Assembly (NCBI RefSeq): GCF_004364285.1
Contig: NZ_SOBE01000002.1
Span: forward strand, 124,001 to 188,000
DNA: 64,000 nucleotides
Source of the DNA: Frigoribacterium sp. PhB116
GTDB lineage: Bacteria; Actinomycetota; Actinomycetes; Actinomycetales; Microbacteriaceae
Direction: 5' to 3'
Positions 44,978-53,600 of the stretch are shown piece by piece. The position numbers and the translations under genes were made by a program. The notes beneath the pieces are model-generated. The model worked only from the letters and a program-made list of their open reading frames with translations, ran no database searches and was not told where the DNA came from. Within the stretch, counting starts at the first letter, position 1, and each line of letters opens with the position of its first letter.

Positions 44978-46819
44978 ATGAGCGACAACGTCTTCGAGAT
45001 CCCCGACCAGGTCGACCCGGCCGACGGCTGGACCCCGGGCACGCCCGGCAACGACCTGGGCACGCAGACCCCGGCGACCTCGTGGGAGCTGCCCAAGGTC
45101 GTGACGCCCCTGGCCCCCCACGTAGACGAGGCCGAGCGCGGCCCGGTCTACTCGATGGACGACGCCGGCGGGGAGGCGGTGCTCGGCTGGAGCCCCACCC
45201 CCGCGCCGACCAGCCGTCGCGCCGCGCGGCTCGCGAGCGCCCTCGAGGGCGGCGGCATGGCCGCCCGCACCCCGTGGAGCGACCCGCGCTTCGACGACTT
45301 CGACGACGCGGCTGCCCAGGTCGCCCCGGCCAGCCCCGCCGTGGGCGGGGTCGGCTCGGGAGCGCCGCAGGCCTTCATGCCGGCGTACCTCTCCGCCGAG
45401 ACCGCCCTCGACGACGCGGCCGCCGCCTCCTCGGCCGCCTCGCTGCCCGACGTGTCGTCGGCCGCGCCGACCTCGCCGGTCGTGCCCGCCGCCTCCTCGG
45501 CTCCCTCGCACTCCGCCGCCCCGGCGCCCGTCTCGCCTCAGCTCGGCGACGGCGGCCTGCTGCGCGTGCCGGCGTTCGCGCCGTCCAGCGCTCAGCACGC
45601 CGCCCTGGAGGCGCCCCCCGTGGACCAGGTCGAGTCCCGACCCGGCATCGAGCTGCACGAGCACGCGCGCACGGTCGCGCACCCCGCATTGATCTCGGCG
45701 CTCTGCGAGGTCGTGCTGCAGGGCGCCTCCGACCTGCACGTCACGGTGGACGCCGCGCCGACCCTCCGCGTCGACGGGGGCCTGCAGTCCGCCTTCGCCG
45801 GCGGCGAGCCCTGGGACGCCCCGACGGTCTCGACCGCGCTGACCAGCCTGCTGACCCCGGCGATGAAGGAGCAGTTCGACGAGCGGCTCGAGCTCGACTT
45901 CGCCTACTCGCTGTCGGACGAGTCGCGCTTCCGCGTGAACTTCTACCAGCAGCGCGGTGTGATGGGAGCGGCCTTCCGCCTCATCCCGACCGAGATCAAG
46001 CAGCTCGCCGACCTGGGCGTGCCCGAGGTCGTCAGCCGCTTCGCGAAGCTGCCCCGCGGCCTCGTGCTCGTCACGGGCCCCACCGGCTCGGGCAAGTCGA
46101 CGACCCTCGCGGCCCTGATCGACCTGGTCAACCGGACGCGCGCCGACCACATCGTGACGGTCGAGGACCCGATCGAGTTCATGCACCAGCACAAGAAGGC
46201 GATCGTCAACCAGCGCGAGGTCGGACACGACACGCACAGCTTCGCGAACGCGCTCAAGCACGTGCTGCGCCAGGACCCGGACGTCATCCTGATCGGCGAG
46301 CTCCGCGACCTCGAGACCATCTCGGTGGCGCTGACCGCCGCCGAGACCGGACACCTCGTCTTCGCGACGCTGCACACGCAGAGCGCCGCGCAGACGATCG
46401 ACCGTGTCATCGACGTGTTCCCGCCGCACCAGCAGGACCAGGTGCGCACCCAGCTCGCGTCGACGCTGCAGGGCGTCGTCTGCCAGACGCTGCTGCCGAA
46501 GGCGGGCGGCAAGGGCCGTGTCGTCGCGACCGAGATCATGATGATGACCCCGGCCATCGGCAACCTCGTGCGCGAGGGCAAGACGTACCAGATCTCGTCG
46601 TCGATGCAGGCGGGGCGCGACCTCGGCATGCACACGATGGACCAGAAGCTGGCCGACCTCGTCAACACCGGCACCGTCACGCACAAGGCGGCGATGGAGA
46701 AGGTGCACGACACCGAGGGCTTCGACCGTCTCGTCACCCGCGTGATCAACAAGTCCGAGACGGTTGGCCTCGACGCCGGCATCGACTTCGGCGACGCCTT
46801 CTCGATCGGGAGCAACTGA
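44978..46819 (+). CDS. pilT: Type IV pilus retraction ATPase PilT with long N-terminal extension
   Basis: Retraction motor, 613 aa against about 345-370 for ordinary PilT. The PilT core begins near residue 235 (HPALISALCEVVLQGASDLH). It has Walker A GPTGSGKS (367-374), Asp box VEDPIEFMHQHKKAIVNQRE, Walker B DVILIGELRD, FATLHTQSA, and the C-terminal AIGNLVREGKTYQISSSMQ retraction motif. Residues 1-230 are low-complexity Ala/Pro/Ser with acidic patches and no recognised domain. The 106-base gap before it is made of CGCACC-type repeats. The stop overlaps pilC. Confidence 0.94.
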   Translation: MSDNVFEIPDQVDPADGWTPGTPGNDLGTQTPATSWELPKVVTPLAPHVDEAERGPVYSMDDAGGEAVLGWSPTPAPTSRRAARLASALEGGGMAARTPWSDPRFDDFDDAAAQVAPASPAVGGVGSGAPQAFMPAYLSAETALDDAAAASSAASLPDVSSAAPTSPVVPAASSAPSHSAAPAPVSPQLGDGGLLRVPAFAPSSAQHAALEAPPVDQVESRPGIELHEHARTVAHPALISALCEVVLQGASDLHVTVDAAPTLRVDGGLQSAFAGGEPWDAPTVSTALTSLLTPAMKEQFDERLELDFAYSLSDESRFRVNFYQQRGVMGAAFRLIPTEIKQLADLGVPEVVSRFAKLPRGLVLVTGPTGSGKSTTLAALIDLVNRTRADHIVTVEDPIEFMHQHKKAIVNQREVGHDTHSFANALKHVLRQDPDVILIGELRDLETISVALTAAETGHLVFATLHTQSAAQTIDRVIDVFPPHQQDQVRTQLASTLQGVVCQTLLPKAGGKGRVVATEIMMMTPAIGNLVREGKTYQISSSMQAGRDLGMHTMDQKLADLVNTGTVTHKAAMEKVHDTEGFDRLVTRVINKSETVGLDAGIDFGDAFSIGSN

Positions 46820-48051
46820 TGGCCACCAGCACCGCCTACGCCTACAAGGGCCGAGACTCGGCCGGCAAGGTCGTCAAGGGCAAGGTCGACGCGTCCAGCG
46901 AGGGCGCTGTCGTCACCCGCCTGCGCACGATGGGAGTGCAGCCCATCTCGATCGCCGCGGCGAGCGACGGCACCGGCCTGCAGCGCGAGATCTCGATCGG
47001 CGGCCTCGGCGGCGGCGGGGTCAAGATGAAGGAGATCGCGGTCATGTCGCGCCAGATGGCGACCATGATCGCGTCGGGCCTGTCGCTGCTGCGCACCCTG
47101 ACGATCCTCGCCGACCAGGTCGACAACAAGACGCTGCAGAAGGTCATGCAGGAGGTGCGCGACGACGTCGAGACCGGCGTCTCGTTCTCCGACGCGGTCG
47201 GCAAGCACGACAAGCACTTCCCGCCCCTGATGATCAACATGATCCGGGCCGGAGAGGTCGGCGGGTTCCTGGACAAGGCGCTCGAGTCGACCGCGGACAA
47301 CTTCGAGAAGGAGGTGGCGCTGCGGTCCACGATCAAGTCGGCGATGACCTACCCGGTCGTCGTGCTCGTGATGTCGCTGCTCGCGGTCGTCATCATGCTG
47401 ACCTTCATCGTGCCGATCTTCCAGGACATGTTCACGAACCTCGGCGGCCAGCTCCCCCTGCCGACGATGATGCTCGTCTACGCCTCACGGGCGATGCCCT
47501 ACGTGCTGCCGGTGCTCATCATCGGCGGCATCGGCGGGTCGATCTGGTGGAAGACGAACAAGAACTCGGTCAAGGTCCGTTCGAAGCTCGATCCGCTGAA
47601 GCTCAAGCTGCCGGTGTTCGGCGAGCTGCTCCGCAAGATCGCGATCGCGCGATTCTCGCGCAACTTCTCGAACATGATCGGCGCCGGCGTCCCCATCCTC
47701 ACCGCCCTGCGGATCGTCGGCGAGGTCTCGGGCAACTACGTGCTCGAGGAGGCGCTGGTCGAGGTCGCGGAGTCGGTGCGGCAGGGCGAGTCCATCGCCG
47801 CCCCCCTGACCGCCTCCGGGGTCTTCCCGCCGATGGTCACGCAGATGATCTCGGTCGGCGAGGACGCGGGCTCGCTCGAGACGATGCTCGAGAAGGTGGC
47901 GGACTTCTACGACCAGGAGGTCAAGTCGACCACGGAGTCCCTGACGGCCCTGATCGAGCCGCTGCTGATCGCGTTCCTCGGCGTCGTCGTGGGCGGCATG
48001 ATCGTCGCGCTGTACCTGCCGATCTTCCAGATCACGTCGTTGATCAAGTAG
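46819..48051 (+). CDS. pilC: Type IV pilus platform protein PilC
   Basis: Inner-membrane platform, 410 aa. Two repeated cytoplasmic T2SSF domains are seen: FxRQxATMIxSGLSLL-type VMSRQMATMIASGLSLLRTL and FSRNFSNMIGAGVPILTALR. Three transmembrane helices include MTYPVVVLVMSLLAVVIMLT and ALIEPLLIAFLGVVVGGMIV. It is the partner of PilB and PilT in converting ATP hydrolysis into pilin movement. The ATG overlaps the pilT stop (TGATG). A strong terminator follows 40 bases later. Confidence 0.95.
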   Translation: MATSTAYAYKGRDSAGKVVKGKVDASSEGAVVTRLRTMGVQPISIAAASDGTGLQREISIGGLGGGGVKMKEIAVMSRQMATMIASGLSLLRTLTILADQVDNKTLQKVMQEVRDDVETGVSFSDAVGKHDKHFPPLMINMIRAGEVGGFLDKALESTADNFEKEVALRSTIKSAMTYPVVVLVMSLLAVVIMLTFIVPIFQDMFTNLGGQLPLPTMMLVYASRAMPYVLPVLIIGGIGGSIWWKTNKNSVKVRSKLDPLKLKLPVFGELLRKIAIARFSRNFSNMIGAGVPILTALRIVGEVSGNYVLEEALVEVAESVRQGESIAAPLTASGVFPPMVTQMISVGEDAGSLETMLEKVADFYDQEVKSTTESLTALIEPLLIAFLGVVVGGMIVALYLPIFQITSLIK

Positions 48052-48090
48052 GCGCAGAGCGGCTCTGAGCCGTCCTTCCTCGCTGTACCA

Positions 48091-48119
48091 GAAGGGCCCG
48101 ACCCCCGGTCGGGCCCTTC
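48091..48119 (+). terminator. Terminator after pilC
   Basis: A perfect 13-bp stem GAAGGGCCCGACC / GGTCGGGCCCTTC with a three-base loop. It separates pilBTC from the pilin gene. Confidence 0.85.
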
Positions 48120-48329
48120 GTCGTGCGCGACGGGTGTCGCTTTGCAGGTGACCCCTGAACAGGGGTTCTGCCCGTTCGGGGGTGACCCGGACTGGGGCCG
48201 TGTCGCCAGCAGAAACCCCCCGTCTGCGGGATTCTCGCGGGTCTCGAGGGCTGGGAGAGTCATCTCCGGCGGGAACGACGTGACCGCCTCCGATCACCTC
48301 TCCCGCACCCGATCTCGAACGGACCAGTC
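48120..48329 (+). promoter_or_regulatory. Pilin leader region with hairpin
   Basis: 210 bases between the pilC terminator and the major pilin. It includes a hairpin with outer pairs GCAG/CTGC (48144-48147 and 48168-48171) and inner CCCCT/AGGGG (48152-48156 and 48161-48165). The word GGTGACCC appears twice (48147-48154, 48180-48187). The leader matches no riboswitch class that I can recognise, including c-di-GMP types. A promoter must lie here, but no confident boxes were found. Confidence 0.5.
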
Positions 48330-48800
48330 ATGTACTTCGCACTCATGGGCAAGCTCTCCGCCCGCCGCCAGAACCTCACTGAGGACAAGGACAAGGGCTT
48401 CACGCTCATCGAGCTCCTCGTCGTCGTCATCATCATCGGCATCCTCGCCGCGATCGCCATCCCCGTGTACCTCGGCGTGCAGAACAACGCCAAGGACTCG
48501 GGCGTCAAGAGCGACCTGACCAACGCCAAGACCGCCCTGATCAGCGTCCAGACCAGCGACGGCAAGTTCCCGGCCACGCTGACCCTGGCTCAGCTCAAGG
48601 CCGACCCCTACGCCAAGGCCGGCGCCACCGTCGGTGACAACATGACCGCCGTGACCTACACGGTCGACAGCGCGACGACACCCACGAAGTTCTGCCTCCA
48701 GGGCACGAGCGTCACGGGCAAGACCTTCGTCACCACGGAGACCGCAGGAGTCACGGACGGTGAGTGCGCCGCTGGCGGCGTGATCAAGGCCAAGGCCTAG
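48330..48800 (+). CDS. pilA: Type IV major pilin
   Basis: Pilus fibre subunit, 156 aa. The class III prepilin signal is perfect: leader ending DKG (Gly23), then Phe24 as the mature first residue and Glu28 as the E5 residue in FTLIELLVVVIIIGILAAIA. The leader of 23 residues is a little long; an internal ATG at codon 6 would shorten it. Two Cys (FCLQG and GECAAGG) near the C-terminus can form the D-region disulphide. It is alone between a terminator and an attenuator-like hairpin, which fits much higher expression than its neighbours. Confidence 0.95.
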   Translation: MYFALMGKLSARRQNLTEDKDKGFTLIELLVVVIIIGILAAIAIPVYLGVQNNAKDSGVKSDLTNAKTALISVQTSDGKFPATLTLAQLKADPYAKAGATVGDNMTAVTYTVDSATTPTKFCLQGTSVTGKTFVTTETAGVTDGECAAGGVIKAKA

Positions 48801-48809
48801 TCCTCCCGC

Positions 48810-48848
48810 AGAGGGAGACGGGGTCGCGCCGCGGCTTCGTCTCCCTCT
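48810..48848 (+). terminator. Attenuator-like hairpin after the pilin gene
   Basis: AGAGGGAGACG (48810-48820) pairs perfectly with CGTCTCCCTCT (48838-48848), followed by TCTCCCTC. It ends most transcripts after the major pilin and lets a fraction read into the minor pilin genes, which is a common arrangement. Confidence 0.7.
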
Positions 48849-48895
48849 TCTCCCTCGCATCCGCACCCTCGAACCCGACCGGGAGGTGACCCACC

Positions 48896-50302
48896 ATGTT
48901 CCGACGCCTCAACGACGTCCTCCGCCCCGCCTCCCCGGCGCAGCGCGACGCCGGACTCAGCCTCGTCGAGGTCATCGTCGCGATGATGGTGTTCACCATC
49001 ATCTCGATCGGGGTCGCCTACACGATCACCAACTCGCTCGTCCTCACCCGCGAGTCGCGGGCCAGGGCGGTCGCCACGAACCTCGCCGCGCAGGAGATCG
49101 ACCTCCTCCGCAGCGTGGACGACGTCTTCAGCGTCGTCTCCAGGACCTGGGTCACCGAGGTCGGCGGCACCACCTTCACGATCGCGCGGAGCGCGGAGTG
49201 GACGACGTCCGCCACGAACTCCACCGCGTGCGGCACCGGCACCGGCACGCTGCAGTACAAGCGCGTCGAGGTCTCGGTGACCTACGCCGGCCAGCGCACG
49301 GTCAGCGCCCCGATCACCTCCGCCACCGTCCTGGCGCCCAACGGCCGGATCAACGACCCCGCCAAGGGCACGATCGTCGTGTCGGTCATCGGCGCCTCCG
49401 GCGCCGGCACCGAGGGCGTCACCGCGACGGTCAAGGCAGCCGCCAAGGATCCGAACGGCGCCGTCGCGCCCCCGGCCCTCGACCCGACGGACAGCTCCGG
49501 CTGCACCTACGCGCTCAAGGTGGCGCCCGGCAACTACGACGTCACCATCTCGAAGGCGGGCATGGTCGGCCTCGACCAGGCGGCCACGCAGACGACCACC
49601 CCCGTGACCGTCTCGGCGGGCGGGGCCGGCACCGCCTCCTTCTCGTACGACACGGCCATCTCGCTGCAAACGAACTTCGCGACGAACTTCCCGAGCCCCG
49701 TGGTGCTGCCCGGCAACCTCGACGTGACGTTCCGGAGCAGCGTCATGGGCGACTACACGATGTCCGCCGCCGCCACGAAGCCGGCGAAGCTGTTCCCCTT
49801 CTCGGGCGGCTACGCGGTCGTAGCCGGCAAGCACCTCGACCTGAGCACCGACCCGGACACCAAGGTCGTCTCGAGCTGCCTGTCGCCCGACCCCGCAGCC
49901 TGGGTGGCGCCGGCGGCCGACAAGGCCGTCGCCTCGGCGCCCGTCCCCGTCGGCGCCGCGCCCGGCGGCTCGGCGACGGTCGGGGTGCCGATGGGCGTCT
50001 TCCAGCTCAGCAAGATCTCCGGCACGGTGAAGCTCTTCGCCGTGCAGCAGAAGACCGGCGCGAGCGGCGACCCCGGCTGCCAGACGCCGTCCACCTACTC
50101 GTTCGCCGCCGTCACGAAGGACTCGATGCTCGCGCTCCCCTTCGGCACGTGGTCGTTCTACACGGTGACCGATCTGCTCAACCTGGGGCTCATCACCACG
50201 AGCAACCAGATCAACCCGCAGGGCGCGACGCTCAGGACGCGCGGCACGATCGACGTGCCGACCAAGACCATCACGCTCGACCCGAGGGGGCTCACGCCGT
50301 GA
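48896..50302 (+). CDS. PilV-like minor pilin with large ectodomain
   Basis: Pilin-like protein of 468 aa. A prepilin signal lies at residues 14-37: cleavage after Gly20, mature LSLVEVIVAMMVFTIIS with the E5 residue Glu25. The ectodomain is three times the size of a normal minor pilin. At about 165-250 it contains a CnaB/carboxypeptidase-regulatory-like beta sandwich (GTIVVSVIGASGAGTEGVTA; CTYALKVAPGNYDVTISKAG). Several Cys could form disulphides. It probably sits at the pilus tip. It overlaps the next gene by four bases. Confidence 0.82.
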   Translation: MFRRLNDVLRPASPAQRDAGLSLVEVIVAMMVFTIISIGVAYTITNSLVLTRESRARAVATNLAAQEIDLLRSVDDVFSVVSRTWVTEVGGTTFTIARSAEWTTSATNSTACGTGTGTLQYKRVEVSVTYAGQRTVSAPITSATVLAPNGRINDPAKGTIVVSVIGASGAGTEGVTATVKAAAKDPNGAVAPPALDPTDSSGCTYALKVAPGNYDVTISKAGMVGLDQAATQTTTPVTVSAGGAGTASFSYDTAISLQTNFATNFPSPVVLPGNLDVTFRSSVMGDYTMSAAATKPAKLFPFSGGYAVVAGKHLDLSTDPDTKVVSSCLSPDPAAWVAPAADKAVASAPVPVGAAPGGSATVGVPMGVFQLSKISGTVKLFAVQQKTGASGDPGCQTPSTYSFAAVTKDSMLALPFGTWSFYTVTDLLNLGLITTSNQINPQGATLRTRGTIDVPTKTITLDPRGLTP

Positions 50303-50973
50303 CCCGCCTCCGTGCCTCCCTCGCCGCGCTCCGCGACCGGCGCGACGCCGGCGTCAGCCTGGCCGAGCTCCTCGTCGCGATGATGGTCTTCGCGATCCTC
50401 ATCGCCATCACCGGCGGCTTCATGGTCAGCGCCTCGCGTGCCTCCTCGCAGACGCAGTCGATCGACTCGGCCACGCGCGTCGCCACCAACGGCATGACGG
50501 CCGTCACCCGCACGCTCCGCGCCGCGACCGAGAACCCCGTCAAGGGCCAGACCCTGCCCGACGCCGCCTTCCCCCAGGCGACGGCCAACGCCGTCACCGT
50601 CTACGCGTACGTCAACCTCGCCTCGTCCGACGCGACCCCGGTGATGGTGCAGTACTACCTCGACGGCGCCACGCTCAAGGAGAAGACCTGGCCAGGCGTC
50701 GTCTCCACCGACGGCTTCTGGACCTTCGGCACGACGCCGACCACCCGGACGGTCGCCTCCCCCCTCCTGACGGGCACCGACCTCTTCGCCTACGTCGACG
50801 CCGACGGCGCCACCATCTCGCTCGCCGCCGGCGCGGTGCCCGCCGCCAAGATCGCGTCGATCGCCGCGGTCCGGATCCGCGTCCAGGCCGGCACGGCGAA
50901 CACGGCCGCGGCCTCCACCACGCTCGTCAACACGGTGGGCCTGCCCAACCTCGACATCGCCAGGGACCTCTGA
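50299..50973 (+). CDS. PilW-like minor pilin
   Basis: Pilin-like protein of 224 aa from a GTG start overlapping the previous stop. The prepilin motif is DAG (cleavage after Gly18), then VSLAELLVAMMVFAILIAIT with E5 = Glu23. The ectodomain has the PilW layout: a long N-terminal helix with ATRVATNGMTAVTRTLRAAT, then beta strands VTVYAYVNLAS and VMVQYYLDGATLKEKTWPG. It belongs with the tip complex that primes pilus assembly. The stop overlaps the next ATG (TGATGA). Confidence 0.82.
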   Translation: MTRLRASLAALRDRRDAGVSLAELLVAMMVFAILIAITGGFMVSASRASSQTQSIDSATRVATNGMTAVTRTLRAATENPVKGQTLPDAAFPQATANAVTVYAYVNLASSDATPVMVQYYLDGATLKEKTWPGVVSTDGFWTFGTTPTTRTVASPLLTGTDLFAYVDADGATISLAAGAVPAAKIASIAAVRIRVQAGTANTAAASTTLVNTVGLPNLDIARDL

Positions 50974-52739
50974 TGATCCGCCTCCTGCACGCCCGCCTCG
51001 TCCGGCTCCGTCGCGACGGAGCCGACCGCGGCGTCGCCCTGGCCAGCGTCATCGGCCTCGGCGCCGTCCTGCTGCTGCTCAGCGTCACCATGGCGTCCGT
51101 GGCGGTCAGCGGCACGGTGAAGGCCCGCGACGACTCGGACTTCAACGCGGCGATCGCGGCCGCCTACGCCGGCGTAGAGGACTACCAGAGCAAGCTCGCC
51201 AACAACAACGCCTACAGCCAGTACGGCGCGAGGGTCACGGCGTTCAGCACGGGCTCCACCTTCACGGGCACCGACGGCAACCTCGCCTTCGGCAAGGGCA
51301 CCGCGGGCAGCTGGCAGACGGTCGGCGACGGCACGGGCGCCTCGTACCGGTACGAGGTCGACAACTCGAAGTACTCGACCGCCGGCACGCTGCGCATCCG
51401 GTCGACGGGCCGGGTCGGCGACACGACGCGGTCGGTCGTGGCCGACCTCAAGCAGGACGGGTTCCTCGACTACGTCTACTTCACCGACTACGAGATCAGC
51501 GACCCGGTGCTCTCGAGCACGTCCTGCTCGCCCAAGTACGAGTGGGCGGTCACCGACCGGCCCAGCTGCACCACCATCCAGTTCTCGGCGACGGACGTCA
51601 TCGACGGCCCGATGCACACCAACGACACCATGAGGGTCTGCGGCGGCACCCAGTTCAAGGGAGCGACCACGACCTCCAGCACCCGGTCCAACCGGTACGT
51701 CGCGGTCACGGGTACCAACTGCACGGGGACGCCGAGCTTCGGCGGCCAGTCGAAGCCCGCCTACGCCCAGGCGATCACCATGCCGCAGACCAACGAGGCC
51801 ATGCGCCAGGAGACGCGGACCGACCTCAAGACGACCACCGTCCCGAACCCCGGGTGCCTCTACACCGGACCCACCCGCATCACGTTCAAGTCGGCCGGCA
51901 CGATGAACGTCTACTCGCCCTACACGAAGGCCACGCAGATCGAGTCCGACCCAAGCAAGGGCACGGCCCCCGCGATGTGCGGCACGCCGGGCGACGGCGG
52001 CAAGGGCGGCACGCTCGGCAGCGTCGGCGGGCAGGACGTCACGGTCCCGGCGAACAACCTGGTCTACGTCCAGGACGTCCCGGCGTCGTCGACCGACGTC
52101 AACTACTGGAGCGGGAAGCCGACGAACTTCAGCTGCCGCAACGCGGACGACTCGGCCGCCGGCAACGGGCTCGGGTTCCCCGCCAAGGACGAGGTGAACG
52201 CCACCTACAGCTGCACCGCAGGCGACGTCTTCGTCCAGGGCACACTCCAGGGCAACGTGACCGTCGCCGCGCAAAACTTCGTCTACGTCACCGGCGACGT
52301 GAAGTACTCCGACGTCTCGAAGGACATGCTCGGCCTCGTCGGCACGAACGCCGTCTACGTCTACAACCCCGTCAAGAACTACGGCACCAGCAAGAACCCG
52401 GACATCGGGCTCATCGACCGCACGAAGTCGAACCGTGTCGTCCAGGCAGCGATCCTCTCCGTCTCACATACGTTCACGGTCCAGAACTACGCCGCGGACA
52501 GCGGCAAGCCCAAGGGCACCCTGCAGGTCCTCGGCTCGATCTCGCAGAAGTTCCGCGGTCCCGTCGCGACCAGCGGCAACGGCGACAGCGGCTACACGAA
52601 GGCCTACGTCTACGACCCGCGCATGCGCTACACGGCCCCGCCCAAGTTCCTGTCGCCCGTCTCGACGAGCTACGGCATCACGCAGGTCGTCGAGAGCAAG
52701 ACCGCCGTCGCGGCCTCGGGCAAGGAGCTCGTCCCGTGA
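50973..52739 (+). CDS. PilX-like protein with very large Cys-rich ectodomain
   Basis: Protein of 588 aa. A basic N-terminus and one hydrophobic helix (GVALASVIGLGAVLLLLSVT, about residues 20-39) resemble the PilX N-terminal segment, which lacks the E5 residue. The ectodomain of about 540 residues has eight or more Cys and beta-rich sequence. It includes a GPMHTNDTMRVCGG segment, followed by a section with alternating polar strands (GTLQGNVTVAAQNFVYVTGD). I know no domain name for it. Position among the minor pilins suggests a pilus-tip protein, perhaps taking the role of PilY1. Overlaps pilD by four bases. Confidence 0.7.
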   Translation: MIRLLHARLVRLRRDGADRGVALASVIGLGAVLLLLSVTMASVAVSGTVKARDDSDFNAAIAAAYAGVEDYQSKLANNNAYSQYGARVTAFSTGSTFTGTDGNLAFGKGTAGSWQTVGDGTGASYRYEVDNSKYSTAGTLRIRSTGRVGDTTRSVVADLKQDGFLDYVYFTDYEISDPVLSSTSCSPKYEWAVTDRPSCTTIQFSATDVIDGPMHTNDTMRVCGGTQFKGATTTSSTRSNRYVAVTGTNCTGTPSFGGQSKPAYAQAITMPQTNEAMRQETRTDLKTTTVPNPGCLYTGPTRITFKSAGTMNVYSPYTKATQIESDPSKGTAPAMCGTPGDGGKGGTLGSVGGQDVTVPANNLVYVQDVPASSTDVNYWSGKPTNFSCRNADDSAAGNGLGFPAKDEVNATYSCTAGDVFVQGTLQGNVTVAAQNFVYVTGDVKYSDVSKDMLGLVGTNAVYVYNPVKNYGTSKNPDIGLIDRTKSNRVVQAAILSVSHTFTVQNYAADSGKPKGTLQVLGSISQKFRGPVATSGNGDSGYTKAYVYDPRMRYTAPPKFLSPVSTSYGITQVVESKTAVAASGKELVP

Positions 52740-53569
52740 CCGCCCTCCTCCTCGCCGCCCTCACCGCCGGCGGCCTCGGCCTGCTGATCGGCTCGTTCCT
52801 CAACGTGGTCGTGTATCGCGTCCCTGCCGGCATGTCGATCTCGTCGCCGCCGAGTGCCTGCCCCGGCTGCCACGCACCGATCAAGGCCTACGACAACGTG
52901 CCCGTGCTCAGCTGGCTCGCGCTCAAGGGCCGTTGCCGCAGCTGCAGCACCGCCATCTCGGCCCGCTACCCGATCGTCGAGCTCGCCACCGGCGGCTTCT
53001 TCGCCCTCGTGGCGGCTGCAGTCTGGCCCTGGACGGTCGTCCCGACCGAGGCCGCACCGCTCGTCGCCGCGCTGCTCGAGCTCGTCGCGTTCCTCTGGCT
53101 GGCCGGTGCGAGCGTCGCGCTCGCGATCATCGACACCGAGCACCACCGGCTGCCCGACGCGATCGTGCTGCCGTCGTACGCGGTCGGCCTCGTGCTGCTG
53201 GGCGCCTCCTCGGCCCTGTCGGGGGAGTGGGACGCGCTGCTCCGGGGCGTCATCGGCATGGCTGCCCTGTTCGTCTTCTACCTGGCCCTCGCGCTCGTCA
53301 AGCCCGGGGCCATGGGCCTCGGCGACGTCAAGCTCGCCGGCGTGCTGGGCCTCTGGCTCGGCTGGCTCGGCTGGGGCGAGCTCGTCGTCGGCGCCTTCGC
53401 CGCGTTCCTGCTCGGGGGCCTCTTCTCGGTCGTCCTGCTCGCCACCCGTCGTGCCCAGCGCACCGGCGGCATCCCCTTCGGCCCCTGGATGCTCGCGGGC
53501 GCCTGGGTCGGCGTGCTCGTCGGCGGCATCGTCGCCGCCTCCTACCTCCAGCTCCTCACCCTCGCGTGA
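52736..53569 (+). CDS. pilD: Prepilin peptidase / N-methyltransferase
   Basis: Membrane aspartyl protease that removes prepilin leaders and methylates the new N-terminus, 277 aa. The N-terminal zinc-binding methyltransferase domain is complete: Cys42, Cys45 (CPGC) and Cys67, Cys70 (CRSC). The two catalytic aspartates are Asp133 in AIIDTEHHRLPD and Asp197 in GLGDVK. About eight transmembrane helices are predicted. The GTG start overlaps the previous stop (GTGA). It is the only prepilin peptidase in the window and should process all three pilin signals nearby. Confidence 0.94.
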   Translation: MTALLLAALTAGGLGLLIGSFLNVVVYRVPAGMSISSPPSACPGCHAPIKAYDNVPVLSWLALKGRCRSCSTAISARYPIVELATGGFFALVAAAVWPWTVVPTEAAPLVAALLELVAFLWLAGASVALAIIDTEHHRLPDAIVLPSYAVGLVLLGASSALSGEWDALLRGVIGMAALFVFYLALALVKPGAMGLGDVKLAGVLGLWLGWLGWGELVVGAFAAFLLGGLFSVVLLATRRAQRTGGIPFGPWMLAGAWVGVLVGGIVAASYLQLLTLA

Positions 53570-53600
53570 GCCCGAACTCACGCAGAAAAGAGACCACCCC

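Noticed and set aside
48120-48329. Cyclic-di-GMP or other known riboswitch before the pilin
   Set aside because: The leader is structured, but I could not place the conserved core of GEMM-I, GEMM-II or other classes that I know.
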